Shown here: piece by piece, positions 33,469 to 42,773 of the stretch | Numbering within the stretch: the stretch's first letter is position 1 | Layout of the letters: each line of letters starts with the position of its first letter | Source: Pseudomonadota bacterium | GTDB taxonomy: Bacteria; Pseudomonadota; Alphaproteobacteria; Rhodobacterales; Rhodobacteraceae | Direction: 5' to 3' | NCBI GenBank assembly: GCA_018240425.1 | Contig: JAFEFU010000027.1 | Coordinates: 1-45,776 of the forward strand | DNA: 45,776 bases | The notes under the pieces: generated by a model | What the model saw: the letters and a program-made list of their open reading frames with translations, nothing else | Database searches by the model: none | Told to the model about the DNA's origin: nothing | Made by a program: the position numbers and the translations under genes

Positions 33469-33993
33469 CTATGGCGTGGAACGCAGCCGGCGCAGGCCGG
33501 AAATGTCGTATCCGTTAAAGTCAAGGATCTGCTCGGCTGCGCGAAGAAGATCAGCGCGCGGCGCGGGATCGCGCGACAGGATGCGCCCGAAGCGCCCCGA
33601 AGGGGTGCCGATCGCCGCGATCCGGTAGTCGGCATCGACCCACAGGACCCAGATCTCCTCGCCGCCCGCAAGCCCCACGCGGCTGATGCGGCCTGGTCCG
33701 GTAAGGACGGCGCGGGTGGCGTATGCGCGCGGGCCTTCCGCGGTGCAGCCGGTGGCGCGCAACACGAACCGTCCCGGCCCGTCGCCCGTCCAGGTTTCCC
33801 GCAGGCCCCCGCAGGCGCTTTCGGGCGCGAAGGCCGCGACGACATGCCAGTCGCCGGCAAAGCGCGCCGGATCGAAGAGCGCCGCCGAGGCGATCATCCC
33901 CGGACGGGTGCGCCATCCGGTCGGCTCGGGCGTGTTCGGGGTGCAGGACGCGAGCGCCGCAAGCAGGCAGGCGGCAATCGTCAGTTCACGCAC
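33469..33993 (-). CDS. lipocalin-like lipoprotein
   Basis: A 174-residue predicted lipoprotein (GTG start; signal ending in LAALASC). The mature part has FAGDWHVVAAFAPESACGGL, GPGRFVLRATGC and EEIWVLWVDADYRIAAIGTP, the beta-barrel pattern of bacterial lipocalins (Blc-like). A hydrophobic ligand is inferred. Its start lies 13 nt inside the end of the upstream cysteine-rich lipoprotein gene, so the two are co-translated. Confidence 0.78.
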   Translation of the reverse strand: MRELTIAACLLAALASCTPNTPEPTGWRTRPGMIASAALFDPARFAGDWHVVAAFAPESACGGLRETWTGDGPGRFVLRATGCTAEGPRAYATRAVLTGPGRISRVGLAGGEEIWVLWVDADYRIAAIGTPSGRFGRILSRDPAPRADLLRAAEQILDFNGYDISGLRRLRSTP

Positions 33994-34343
33994 TGGGTCA
34001 CCGCCGATCCGTTGCCGTCCAGAACATCGTTGCAGCCCAGAAGCGGGCGGACGGGGGCGCAACTGTGCGACCGCGACAGGCAGGCGCTTTCGCAATCACT
34101 TGATTTCGTGCAGTATTTTCCGGCGTCATCGGGAAGCGACTCGCATGTGAAGGTCTTGCCGGAACCCAGGCGCAGGTAGTCTCCGCCACCCTTCACGCAG
34201 GCCTTGTGATAGACATCCATCTGCGCCTCGCCAACCGGAGGCAGCGCCGCGCCGCGGTCCGACCGGCAGCCTGATGCGAGAACCACCATCGCCAAAAGGA
34301 GCGCAGCCGCGCCGGTCCGCCCCCTGCCCCTGCCGTTCCCCAT
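33981..34343 (-). CDS. cysteine-rich lipoprotein of unknown function
   Basis: A 120-residue lipoprotein with signal TGAAALLLAMVVLASGC. Beyond the lipobox cysteine the mature chain has eight cysteines, in KACVKGG, KTFTCES, KYCTKSSDCESAC, SHSCAP, LGCND and TQCVN, suggesting four disulfides. I recognise no family. ATG 34343 follows AGGAACGGA; an upstream ATG at 34379 is possible. The stop overlaps the lipocalin-like gene. Confidence 0.75.
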   Translation of the reverse strand: MGNGRGRGRTGAAALLLAMVVLASGCRSDRGAALPPVGEAQMDVYHKACVKGGGDYLRLGSGKTFTCESLPDDAGKYCTKSSDCESACLSRSHSCAPVRPLLGCNDVLDGNGSAVTQCVN

Positions 34344-34514
34344 TCCGTTCCTGCCCGTCCCTGCCTTTTCCCGCACCATCGGCGGTTTGCGCACCGGGCA
34401 CAAGCCCGCCCGTCGCCCCCACACCCTTCACGCGGAAATGAAAGCCCGTGCACCCGCAACCGTTGTACCCTCGCCCGTCACGATTTCGGCGGCCAGCCAG
34501 GGCAGGAACCGGCC

Positions 34515-35093
34515 ATGATACGGACGTTCGCGGGTGCGATCCTCGGCGCGCTCATCGTCGGCGGCGCGGCGGCGGCCCGACCGCTGCACTACACGCTTGA
34601 CCCCGACAGGTCGGTGGTGGGCTTCGAGGTGCACATGGGCCAGACGCCCCTGAAGGGCCGGATGCCGGTCACGCGCGCCGATCTGGCGCTGGACTTCGAC
34701 CGCGCCGCCGCCAGCAAGGTCACCGTCGCGCTTGATCCGGCGGCGGCCGAGATGGGGCTGCCCTTTGCCACCGACGCGATGCGCGGCGCCCTTGTCCTCG
34801 ACGCCGCCCATTATCCGCAGATCGGTTTTGTCAGCACCAGGGTCCGGGCGACCGACGGCGGCGCCTGGATCGACGGACGCATCACCATCCGCGGCGTCAC
34901 CCGGCCGATCCGGCTTCTGGCACAGTTCTACCGGCCGCAGGGCAGCCCCGAGGGCACCCGTGGCGACCTGACCATCCGCCTGACGGGTTCCGTCTCGCGC
35001 GCGGCCTTCGGCGCGGCCGGCTATGGCGATCTGGTCGGCGATCAGGTCGATCTGGACATACTGGCCCACATCCACACCGACGAGGCGAAGTAA
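34515..35093 (+). CDS. YceI-family periplasmic protein
   Basis: A 192-residue exported protein: signal IRTFAGAILGALIVGGAAAA, then YTLDPDRSVVGFEVHMG, the hydrophobic barrel typical of YceI isoprenoid-binding proteins, and a C-terminal IDGRITIRGVTRPIRL and LTGSVSRAAFGAAG-GDLVGDQV. Role in isoprenoid or amide lipid binding is inferred from the family. It precedes metG by 76 nt. Confidence 0.9.
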   Translation: MIRTFAGAILGALIVGGAAAARPLHYTLDPDRSVVGFEVHMGQTPLKGRMPVTRADLALDFDRAAASKVTVALDPAAAEMGLPFATDAMRGALVLDAAHYPQIGFVSTRVRATDGGAWIDGRITIRGVTRPIRLLAQFYRPQGSPEGTRGDLTIRLTGSVSRAAFGAAGYGDLVGDQVDLDILAHIHTDEAK

Positions 35094-35169
35094 CTCTGTT
35101 GCCGCCGTTCCTCTGGCCCTTCGCCACCGTTGCCGCTAAGGAGGCGCCAAGCGGAACGGATGGACTTTC

Positions 35170-36888
35170 ATGGCGCGGATACTCATCACCTCGGCGATCC
35201 CCTACATCAACGGCATCAAGCATCTGGGCAACCTGGTCGGCTCGCAACTGCCCGCCGATCTCTATGCCCGCTATGTCCGGGCGCGCGGCCACGAAGTCAT
35301 GTTCATCTGCGCCACCGACGAACATGGCACCCCGGCCGAGCTGGCCGCCGCCAAGGCGGGAATGCCGGTCGAGGAATTCTGCGCCGACATGCACAAGATC
35401 CAGTCCGAGATCGCCCAAGGGTTCCGGCTGTCCTTCGACCATTTCGGCCGCTCTTCCAGCCAGCGCAACCACCGGCTGACCCAGCATTTCGCCGGAAAAC
35501 TGGCCGAGAACGGTTTCATCGAGGAAGTGACCGAAAAGCAGGTCTTTTCCATCGACGACAACCGTTTCCTGCCCGACCGCTACATCACCGGCACCTGCCC
35601 CAATTGCGGCTACGAGGCGGCGCGCGGCGACCAGTGCGAAAACTGCACCAAGCAGTTGGACCCGACCGACCTCATCAACCCGCGCTCGACCATCTCCGGC
35701 TCGACCAACCTGGAAGTGCGCGAAACCAAGCACTTGTACCTGAAGCAGAAGGCGCTGAAGGGCGAGATCGAGGCCTGGATCGATTCAAAGACCGACTGGC
35801 CGGTGCTGACCACCTCGATTGCCAGGAAATGGCTGCACGACGGCGAGGGCTTGCAGGACCGCGGCATCACCCGCGACCTCTACTGGGGCGTGCCGGTGAA
35901 AAAGGGCGACGAACCCTGGCCGGGGATGGAGGGCAAGGTCTTCTACGTCTGGTTCGACGCGCCGATCGAATATATCGCCTGCACCGCCGAATGGGCGGAC
36001 GCCAGGGGCCTCGGCGACGAGGCCTGGCAACGCTGGTGGCGCACCGACAAGGGCGCGGCCGACGTGCGCTATGTGCAGTTCATGGGCAAGGACAACGTGC
36101 CCTTTCACACGCTGTCGTTCCCGGCGACGATCATGGGCTCGCGAGAGCCCTGGAAGCTCGTGGACTACATCAAGTCCTTCAACTACCTCAATTACGACGG
36201 GGGCCAGTTCTCGACCTCGCAGGGGCGCGGGATCTTCATGGATCAGGCCCTGTCGATCCTGCCCGCCGACTACTGGCGCTGGTGGCTCCTGTCCCACGCC
36301 CCGGAAAGCAGCGACAGCGAATTCACCTGGGATAACTTCCAGCAGAGCGTGAACAAAGACCTGGCCGACGTGCTGGGCAACTTCGTCAGCCGCATCACCA
36401 AGTTCTGCGCGGCGAAATTCGGCCCGGCGGTGCCGGCAGGGGGGCAGTATGACGACCGCGCCCGCGCGCTGATCGAGGAACTGGAAAACCGCATCCGCGC
36501 CTACGAGGACCATATGGAGGCGATGGACGTGCGCAAGGCCGCGGCCGAGCTGCGCGGCATCTGGGTGGCGGGCAACGAATATCTGCAGGCCTCGGCGCCC
36601 TGGACGGTGTTCAAGACCGACCCCGAGGCGGCGGCGGCGATCACCCGCCTGTCGCTGAACCTGATCCGGCTTTACGCGGTGCTGTCGGAACCCTTCATCC
36701 CCGATGCGGCCGCCAACATGCTGGCCGGGATGCAGACCGCGAACCGCCAATGGCCCGGAGACGTGGCCGGGGCGCTGGAAGCCCTGCCCGCAGGCCATGC
36801 CTTCACCGTGCCCGAGGTGCTGTTCCGCAAGATCTCCGACGAGGAGCGGGCCGAGTGGGAGACCCGGTTCGCCGGCGTGCGCGGCTGA
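35170..36888 (+). CDS. metG: methionine--tRNA ligase
   Basis: A 572-residue class I synthetase charging tRNA-Met. Features: [17 protein letters not shown] with the HIGH equivalent HLGN (18-21), CATDEHGTP, a zinc knuckle C143-x2-C146...C156-x2-C159, WFDAPIEYI, and [10 protein letters not shown] as the KMSKS-equivalent loop. The C-terminal helical anticodon-binding domain is complete; no tRNA-binding EMAPII extension is present, which is usual for this branch. Confidence 0.96.
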   Translation: MARILITSAIPYINGIKHLGNLVGSQLPADLYARYVRARGHEVMFICATDEHGTPAELAAAKAGMPVEEFCADMHKIQSEIAQGFRLSFDHFGRSSSQRNHRLTQHFAGKLAENGFIEEVTEKQVFSIDDNRFLPDRYITGTCPNCGYEAARGDQCENCTKQLDPTDLINPRSTISGSTNLEVRETKHLYLKQKALKGEIEAWIDSKTDWPVLTTSIARKWLHDGEGLQDRGITRDLYWGVPVKKGDEPWPGMEGKVFYVWFDAPIEYIACTAEWADARGLGDEAWQRWWRTDKGAADVRYVQFMGKDNVPFHTLSFPATIMGSREPWKLVDYIKSFNYLNYDGGQFSTSQGRGIFMDQALSILPADYWRWWLLSHAPESSDSEFTWDNFQQSVNKDLADVLGNFVSRITKFCAAKFGPAVPAGGQYDDRARALIEELENRIRAYEDHMEAMDVRKAAAELRGIWVAGNEYLQASAPWTVFKTDPEAAAAITRLSLNLIRLYAVLSEPFIPDAAANMLAGMQTANRQWPGDVAGALEALPAGHAFTVPEVLFRKISDEERAEWETRFAGVRG

Positions 36889-36914
36889 GCCTCGATCGCC
36901 GGGGAGCCGCCAAA

Positions 36915-36944
36915 CGCAAACGGGCGGAGCCTTCGCCCCGCCCG
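36915..36944 (-). terminator. intrinsic terminator of the cold-shock gene
   Basis: On the minus strand CGGGCGGGGC pairs with GCTCCGCCCG around GAAG (plus coordinates 36921-36944, one G-T pair), followed by TTTGCG. It lies 25 nt past the csp stop and may also help stop metG transcripts. Confidence 0.75.
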
Positions 36945-36968
36945 CCCGTAACCGTCCGTCCTGAAAGA

Positions 36969-37175
36969 TCAGGCCAGCGCGAGGTTCGTCGCCGATTCAC
37001 GGCCGTCGCGGCCGGATTCGATGTCGAAGGTGACCTTCTGGCCGTCCTTCAGTTCGCGGATGCCCGCACGCTCAAGCGCGGTGATGTGGACGAAGATGTC
37101 CTTCTTGCCGCCATCGGGGGCGATGAAGCCGTAGCCTTTGGTGGCGTTGAACCATTTCACGGAGCCGGTGGCCAT
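36969..37175 (-). CDS. cspA: CspA-family cold-shock protein
   Basis: A 68-residue single-domain nucleic-acid chaperone. RNP1 is KGYGFI (13-18) and RNP2 is DIFVH (26-30). The upstream region 37176-37399 has no gene and could include a long structured 5' leader, as is common for csp genes, but I see no definite element there. Confidence 0.95.
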   Translation of the reverse strand: MATGSVKWFNATKGYGFIAPDGGKKDIFVHITALERAGIRELKDGQKVTFDIESGRDGRESATNLALA

Positions 37176-37399
37176 CGTGGTGTCTCCTAAGAACTCCGCC
37201 CGCGGGATGCGGCGGACCGGCGCTGTCAGACAAAATCGAATGCCGAGGCCGATGACGGAGACAGGGTCGATAGAGATAACGTCGCGCGGCGTCTATGGAC
37301 CAGCGCGGGCCGAAAAGCAAGGAAATTCGATTTTTCCGCCGAATTCCGCCGATTGCCGGGCGTTGGCGGCAGCGGGCCGCGGCGCTGTCGGGTAGCCTT

Positions 37400-39043
37400 T
37401 TAGCGGTCGGTCTGGCCCATCAGCACCTCGCCGAACTGGTCGCGCAGGCGGTTCTTCAGCACCTTGCCGGTGCCGCCGAGCGGCAGGCTGTCGATGAAGA
37501 TCACCCGGTCGGGCACCTGCCAGCCGGCCACCCGCCCCTGATAAAAGGTCAGAAGCTCGGCCTCGGTCACCTCCTCGCCCGGCCGTTTCACCGCGATCAG
37601 CACCGGCCGTTCATCCCACTTCGGATGGCGGGCGGCGATGGCGGCGGCGTTGGCGATGGCGGGATGGGCGATGGCGATGTTCTCGATCTCGACCGTCGAA
37701 ATCCATTCGCCGCCGGACTTGACCATGTCCTTGGCCCGGTCGCGGATGGTCATGTAGCCGTCGGGGCTGATGGTGGCGATGTCGCCGGTGTCGAACCAGC
37801 CGTCGGTGGTCAGGGCGCCGCCGCCCGCCTCGAAATAGGCGGCGACGATCCAGTGGCCGCGGATCTGCAATGTCCCCTGGGCATGGCCGTCGTGGGGCAG
37901 GATCCGGCCCTCGTCGTCCACGATGCGCAGATCGACGCCAAAGGGCGGGCGGCCCTGCGCGCGGCGGATTTCCTCCTGCACCGGGGGCGGCAGCGCCACA
38001 TGCCGATGAAGCAGCTGGTTCAGCGTGCCGAGAGGGCTGGTTTCGGTCATGCCCCAGGCATGGATCAGGTCGACGCCATACTCGTCGCGGAACCTCGGGA
38101 TCATCGCCGGCGGCAGGGCGGCACCGCCGACCACGGTGCGCTTCAGGCTTTCGGCGCGCGAGCCGGTCCGCTCGAGCGCTGCAAGCAGGCCCAGCCAGAT
38201 CGTCGGCACGCCGAGGGCGAGACTCACGCCTTCGGTGTCGATCAGCCGCACCAGGCTTTCCCCGTCCAGCCCCGGCCCGGGCAGGACCAGCCGGCAGCCG
38301 GTTGCCGCCGAGATGTAGGGCACCCCCCAGGCGTTGACATGAAACATCGGAACCACCGGCATCACGCTGTCGCGCGCCGCCACCGCCAGCCCGTCGGGCT
38401 GGTTTCCGCCAAGCGCATGCAGGACCGTCGAGCGGTGGGTGTAGAGGACGCCCTTCGGATCGCCGGTCGTCCCCGACGTGTAGCAAAGGGACGAGGGCGC
38501 CGCCTCATCGAGGACCGGCCAGGCGTAGTCCGCAAAGCCTTCGGCGACCAGATCGTCGTGGAACAGAAGGCCGGGCAGGATCGTCTCTGCCTCGGGGTCG
38601 CGCGGCCCCATCAGCACGATGGCCTCGACCCCGGGAATGCGAGGCACAAGCGCCGCCACCGCGGTCAGGAAGGTCCGGTCCACGAACAGCATCCGGTCGC
38701 CGGAGTGGTTGATGATGAAGGCCATCTGGTCGGGGTGAAGGCGCGGGTTGATCGTGTGGCAGACGAAGCCGCCGCCCGACAGGCCGAAGTACAGTTCGAG
38801 ATGCCGGCGGTTGTTCCAGGCGATGGTGCCGCAGCGGTCGCCCTGCCCGATCCCCCGCCGCCCGAGCGCCGACGCGAGCCGCCGGGAATTTGCCGCGATC
38901 TCGGCCCAGGTGCTGTGATCCTTGCCGCCCGCAGTCTCGACCGACACGACCTCGGTCGCGCCGTGCCAGCGCGCCGCATGGTCGATCAGCGCGCTGACCA
39001 GAAGCGGCGCCTCCATCATGGTTCTGCCAGACCCGGCGTTCAT
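37400..39043 (-). CDS. AMP-dependent fatty-acyl-CoA synthetase/ligase
   Basis: A 547-residue adenylate-forming enzyme that activates a carboxylate (probably medium- or long-chain fatty acid) as acyl-AMP and transfers it to CoA. The ATP motif is CYTSGTTGDPKGVLYTHRS, then VPMFHVNAWG, GMTETSP, GWFDTGDIATISPDGYMTI and KSGGEWISTVEIE, followed by the C-terminal lysine in GGTGKVLKNRLR. The start at 39043 follows GGGAGGGCCGGAG. Sequence is closest in style to the long-chain acyl-CoA ligases used in beta-oxidation or DMSP/aryl-propionate metabolism; substrate unknown. Confidence 0.92.
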   Translation of the reverse strand: MNAGSGRTMMEAPLLVSALIDHAARWHGATEVVSVETAGGKDHSTWAEIAANSRRLASALGRRGIGQGDRCGTIAWNNRRHLELYFGLSGGGFVCHTINPRLHPDQMAFIINHSGDRMLFVDRTFLTAVAALVPRIPGVEAIVLMGPRDPEAETILPGLLFHDDLVAEGFADYAWPVLDEAAPSSLCYTSGTTGDPKGVLYTHRSTVLHALGGNQPDGLAVAARDSVMPVVPMFHVNAWGVPYISAATGCRLVLPGPGLDGESLVRLIDTEGVSLALGVPTIWLGLLAALERTGSRAESLKRTVVGGAALPPAMIPRFRDEYGVDLIHAWGMTETSPLGTLNQLLHRHVALPPPVQEEIRRAQGRPPFGVDLRIVDDEGRILPHDGHAQGTLQIRGHWIVAAYFEAGGGALTTDGWFDTGDIATISPDGYMTIRDRAKDMVKSGGEWISTVEIENIAIAHPAIANAAAIAARHPKWDERPVLIAVKRPGEEVTEAELLTFYQGRVAGWQVPDRVIFIDSLPLGGTGKVLKNRLRDQFGEVLMGQTDR

Positions 39044-39245
39044 CTCCGGCCCTCCCGGTCCCGGGCGCACCCTCGGGCGGTTTCCCGTCAGGCGCCCGCT
39101 TCGGGGGCGATGATGTCACGGACGATGGCCGCAGGGCAATCCGCTGTGCCCCCGCCAGATTCACAAGAGCGCAATCATGCAGATGCATAGCCGCAGGGGC
39201 AGACGCGCTGAAGGATCCGTGATGCCGGGCGGGCGGGTAGACAGC

Positions 39246-39318
39246 GCCGGAACAGAGGGTTCCGGCACGGTCCGCGGTCCTGCAAGGGGGGACTTTCAGG
39301 CCGCGTTTTCAGGCCGCG
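39246..39318. repeat. hairpin and 12-bp tandem duplication at the 3' end of the COG4705 gene
   Basis: GCCGGAAC (39246-39253) and GTTCCGGC (39259-39266) form a hairpin with a 5-nt loop and no T-run. TTTCAGGCCGCG is duplicated at 39294-39305 and 39307-39318, so the last codons and stop of the COG4705 gene are repeated just past it. The rest of the 39044-39308 spacer holds no gene I can support. Confidence 0.6.
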
Positions 39319-40112
39319 TCGGCGAATTCCTCGCCGTCGCGGGCAAGGCTCATGTAGGCGACGGTCGCGACGATCACCGCCAGGAACAGCGCGCTGGTGA
39401 CGATGGTGCCCAGCCCCAGCCCGCCATACTGCGTGGGCTGCGACAGGAGATCGCCAAACGAGGCGCCAAGCGGGCGGGTCAGGATATAGACCAGCCAGAA
39501 GCCGAGGATCGCGTCGAGGCCGAGGAAGAAATAGCCCAGCGACAGCGAGGCGATGATCAACCCGAACAGGATGCCGGCCGCCTCATACCCCAGCCCGAAC
39601 CGTTCGGCTGTCAGGTCGCCCGCCGCCGTCCCGAGCGCGAAGGTCAGAAGGATCGCCAGCCAGTAGAAGCCCTCGCGCCGCGTGGTGGTGACCTGATGGA
39701 TCGACAGCGTTCCCTCGACCGTGAACCAGGCGAGGAAGGTCGCGGCAAGCGCCACGGCGAAGAGGACCGTCGTCACCATCAGGGGAACGCCGAAATTGTC
39801 GGTCAGGTTGTCGGTGATCAGGGTGCCGACGATGCTGACCAGCACCACCGCCAGCCAGTACCAGGCGGGGACATAGCGTTTCTGCGCGAACTGGAGGACC
39901 AGCGCCACCGCCAGCACCACCGCCATCAGGAGCGAGGTTGCCGTCAGCCCCAGCTTCATGTTGACGGCGAGGAAGTCGGCCGCCGTCTCGCCCATCGTCA
40001 CCGCCATCAGCTTGATGAGCCAGAAATCCCAGGTGACCTTCGGCACCCGGTTGGGCACCTGCCGGTCGCGAAGGCCCGGCAGCGGCCGGATCGTATCGGT
40101 CATTGAAGTCAT
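39309..40112 (-). CDS. COG4705-type polytopic membrane protein
   Basis: A 267-residue membrane protein with seven to eight spans. It contains related motifs at the ends of spans, TMGETAADFLAVN, LITDNLTDNFG and ALGTAAGDLTAERFG, which are the family's internal repeats with conserved acidic residues. A transport role is suspected for the family but the substrate is unknown. The start at 40112 follows AGGAGTGGCGCAG. It is downstream of a small periplasmic protein and divergent from a two-component system, a setting that suggests regulated expression. Confidence 0.85.
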   Translation of the reverse strand: MTSMTDTIRPLPGLRDRQVPNRVPKVTWDFWLIKLMAVTMGETAADFLAVNMKLGLTATSLLMAVVLAVALVLQFAQKRYVPAWYWLAVVLVSIVGTLITDNLTDNFGVPLMVTTVLFAVALAATFLAWFTVEGTLSIHQVTTTRREGFYWLAILLTFALGTAAGDLTAERFGLGYEAAGILFGLIIASLSLGYFFLGLDAILGFWLVYILTRPLGASFGDLLSQPTQYGGLGLGTIVTSALFLAVIVATVAYMSLARDGEEFADAA

Positions 40113-40159
40113 CTGCGCCACTCCTGTCTCTGTGCCGCCGCGTCGCGATATCCGGGCGT

Positions 40160-40573
40160 TCACGATTTCACCGGCTTGCCGGTGACCGGATCACTGAGCC
40201 AGGCCTGAAGATTTGCCAGCGCCTGCTCGACATCCGCCGCCTTGGGCGCACCGTTGCGCAAGGTCGTGAAGGCGGCGTCGGCGGCCTTGTCGATATGCTT
40301 CCACGCTTCGGCGTTCTTGGGCTTCAGCGTCGGCTCGCCGGTGTCCCACAGGGTCTCGAAGTCGCTGATGCGCGCTTCGGCGGCGGTGAAGTCGCCCTTG
40401 GCGGCGATCGCGCGGACATCGGCGATGATCGCCGTCATCTGCGACAGGTCGCCGAGCGGCTGGCCCTGCTGCCCCGACGCTGCGGCCGGCGCCGCTGACG
40501 CCAGAAGGTTGAATGCGGTGAACCCCGCAACCGGCACGGCGATCAGGGCCGTGGCAAGAAGGATCTGTTTCAT
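40160..40573 (-). CDS. small periplasmic protein of unknown function
   Basis: A 137-residue exported protein (signal MKQILLATALIAVPVAGFTA, cleavage near the ASAAPAA region). The mature part is helical and acidic: LSQMTAIIADVRAIAAKGDF, SDFETLWDTGEP, KPKNAEAWKHIDKAADAAF. I recognise no named domain. It is first in an operon with the COG4705 gene and diverges from the response regulator gene, so it may be a sensor partner or a target. Confidence 0.78.
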   Translation of the reverse strand: MKQILLATALIAVPVAGFTAFNLLASAAPAAASGQQGQPLGDLSQMTAIIADVRAIAAKGDFTAAEARISDFETLWDTGEPTLKPKNAEAWKHIDKAADAAFTTLRNGAPKAADVEQALANLQAWLSDPVTGKPVKS

Positions 40574-40655
40574 CGGACATCTCCGTTGGCACCGGCCAAC
40601 CGCCGGACGGCAAAGCGGTAGGGCGCGGCCCCGACGCCAGCGTTGCCGTGATCTT

Positions 40656-40710
40656 ACAGGTTTGTATTGAACGGACGCTCGACTCTGGCGCAGCGTCCGC
40701 TAAATCCTGT
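40656..40710. promoter_or_regulatory. nested inverted repeat in the divergent promoter region
   Basis: Inner arms CGGACGCT (40672-40679) and AGCGTCCG (40692-40699) are perfect. Outer arms ACAGG (40656-40660) and CCTGT (40706-40710), extended by TTT and AAAT, also pair. It is centred in the 177-nt gap between the periplasmic protein gene and the response regulator, so it is a good candidate operator for autoregulation by the OmpR-type regulator. Confidence 0.5.
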
Positions 40711-40750
40711 GACGGCCCCGCCAGACATCCGCCCAGCCACGGAGGGACAT

Positions 40751-41428
40751 TTGCGCCTGCTGCTCATCGAGGATGACCGTTCCGTCTCGGACTATGTCGC
40801 GCAGGGCTTTGCCGAGGCCGGCCATGTCTGCGACGCGGTCGCGGACGGGACCGACGGCCTGTTCCAGCTAACCCGTGAATCCTATGACGTGGCGGTGGTC
40901 GACCGGATGCTGCCGGGGCTGGACGGCCTGTCTCTGGTCAAGGCCGCGCGCGCCGCCGGGGTCAAGACGCCGGTCATCTTCCTGACCGCGATCGGCGGCA
41001 TCGACGACCGGGTCGCCGGGCTCGACGCGGGGGCGGACGACTACCTGACCAAGCCCTTCGCCTTTTCCGAACTCATGGCGCGCGTCAACGCGCTGGCCAG
41101 GCGGCCGCCGGCGCAGGAGGTGCAGACCGTTCTTGAGGTCGCGGATCTCAGGCTCGACCTTCTGTCCCGCCAGGCCAGCCGCGGCGGCCAGTCGGTCGAT
41201 CTTCTGCCCAAGGAATTCGCCCTTCTCGAGGTGCTGATGCGCAACGAGGGCCGGGTGGTGACACGCACGATGCTGCTGGAAAGGGTGTGGGACTTCCACT
41301 TCGACCCGCAGACCTCGGTGGTCGAAACCCATGTCAGCCGGCTGCGCGCCAAGATCGACCGGCCTTTCGCCGTGGCCCTGATCCATACGGTCAAGAGCGT
41401 CGGATACTCGCTTCATGGTCCGCGTTGA
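40751..41428 (+). CDS. OmpR/PhoB-family response regulator
   Basis: A 225-residue transcription factor. The receiver has LLLIEDDRSV, acceptor D51 (VVDRMLPGLDG), LTAIGG and YLTKPF. The C-terminal winged helix includes LLPKEFALLEVLMRNEGRVV then TRTMLLERVWDFHFDP and VETHVSRLRAKID. The start is a TTG at 40751 preceded by GGAGGGACAT; no ATG lies nearby in frame, and the TTG places MRLLLIEDD at the family N-terminus. Overlaps the kinase gene by 14 nt. Confidence 0.93.
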   Translation: MRLLLIEDDRSVSDYVAQGFAEAGHVCDAVADGTDGLFQLTRESYDVAVVDRMLPGLDGLSLVKAARAAGVKTPVIFLTAIGGIDDRVAGLDAGADDYLTKPFAFSELMARVNALARRPPAQEVQTVLEVADLRLDLLSRQASRGGQSVDLLPKEFALLEVLMRNEGRVVTRTMLLERVWDFHFDPQTSVVETHVSRLRAKIDRPFAVALIHTVKSVGYSLHGPR

Positions 41429-42773
41429 CCTGTTCCGGCGCACGTCGTTCCGCGCGGCCTTCTGGCTCGCGGTCCTGTTCCTGACCGCGCTCGCGATTGC
41501 CGCGGGGGTGGGATACAGGATGGCCAGGCACCAGCTTGCCGGCATCCAGGACGCGAGGGTCCTCGAAGAGTTCGACGCCCTCAGCGTCACCGCGCAGGGC
41601 AACGACGAGCAGGACATGGTCGAGGCCGTCCAGGTGCGGATCCGGGCCAGCCGCGACGGATCGTCCCTCTTTCTGCTGCGCGGGTCAGACGGGCGGGTGC
41701 TGGCCGCGAACATGACCGGCGTGACCCTGCCCGACGGCTGGACCACGCGCGGGGCGGCGGCACTGGGTGCCCGGACGGACTACAGCTATCGGCTGTTCAC
41801 CGGGCCGGTCGCCGGGCTTCGGCTGACGGTTGGCGAGGCCGCCTCGGACCAGAGCGAACTGGGCGAGGCGCTTGGCACCGCCTATGCCTGGACCGCGCTC
41901 GCCGCCCTTGTCGCGGTCGTCGGGGCCTCGGCGATCTTCGCGGCAGGCGTCCAGCGCCGCATCTCGGCGGTCGAGGCGGCGCTCGACCGGGTCGCAGGCG
42001 GCGACCTTGCCGCCCGCATCCCCCTGTCAGGCCGCGCCGACGATCTCGACCGGATCGCCGCCGCGGTGAACCGCTCGCTCGAACGGCTGGCGGCGCAGGT
42101 CGATGCGCTCCGCCAGGTCAGCGACGACATCGCCCACGACCTGCGCACCCCGCTGAACCGCCTGCGCATCCGCATCGAGACCGCCGCCCGGCGGGCCTCG
42201 GAAGGGCGCGATCCCCTGCCCGAGCTTGAAACCGCCCTTCAGGACAGCGATGCCATCGCCGCCACCTTTTCGGCGCTTCTCCGCATCGCGCAGATCGAAG
42301 GGGGCGCGCGCGTGCAGACCTTCACCGACCTGCGCGGCGGCGACCTCCTTGCCGCGATCGGCGATGCCTACGCCGAGGTGGCGGCGGACGCCGGAATGAC
42401 GCTTGCCATCGACGACGGCCCGGACCCCGCCATCCGCGGCGACCGCGGACTGTTGCTGCAGGCGCTTGCCAATCTGGTCGAGAACGCCCTGCGCCATTGC
42501 CCGCCGGGAACCGCCATCACCCTGGGCGCGGGCAGATCCGGCGCGCGGGCGGTCCTCTTCGTCCAGGACAACGGGCCCGGCATTCCCGAGGGCGAAAGGG
42601 ACAAGGTCTTTCGCCGGCTCTACCGGCTCGAGAAAAGCCGCACCACCGACGGATCGGGCCTTGGGCTGGCGCTGGTCAAGGCCGTCGCCCAGCTTCACGG
42701 CGCCGAGGTCAGGGCGCTGGACGCCCGCCCCGGCACCCGGGTCGAGATCACCTTTGCGGCCCCGGCGGCCTGA
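41415..42773 (+). CDS. sensor histidine kinase
   Basis: A 452-residue membrane kinase: TM1 (residues 16-36), a periplasmic sensor of about 120 residues with no domain I can name, TM2 (157-178), HAMP, HisKA with H241 in DDIAHDLRTPLNRLR, then N-box LANLVENALRHCP, G1 DNGPGIPEGE and G2 GSGLGLALVKAVAQLHG. It pairs with the overlapping OmpR-type regulator. The signal is unknown. Confidence 0.93.
   Translation: MVRVDLFRRTSFRAAFWLAVLFLTALAIAAGVGYRMARHQLAGIQDARVLEEFDALSVTAQGNDEQDMVEAVQVRIRASRDGSSLFLLRGSDGRVLAANMTGVTLPDGWTTRGAAALGARTDYSYRLFTGPVAGLRLTVGEAASDQSELGEALGTAYAWTALAALVAVVGASAIFAAGVQRRISAVEAALDRVAGGDLAARIPLSGRADDLDRIAAAVNRSLERLAAQVDALRQVSDDIAHDLRTPLNRLRIRIETAARRASEGRDPLPELETALQDSDAIAATFSALLRIAQIEGGARVQTFTDLRGGDLLAAIGDAYAEVAADAGMTLAIDDGPDPAIRGDRGLLLQALANLVENALRHCPPGTAITLGAGRSGARAVLFVQDNGPGIPEGERDKVFRRLYRLEKSRTTDGSGLGLALVKAVAQLHGAEVRALDARPGTRVEITFAAPAA

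Noticed and set aside
35094..35169. T-box or SAM riboswitch upstream of metG
   Set aside because: The 76-nt spacer is too short and lacks the conserved elements.
37176..37399. Gene in the spacer upstream of cspA
   Set aside because: The only frames are short and lack ribosome sites; the stretch is better read as promoter and leader.
37295..39190. A 631-residue open frame opposite the acyl-CoA ligase
   Set aside because: Antisense shadow; the ligase motifs on the minus strand are decisive.
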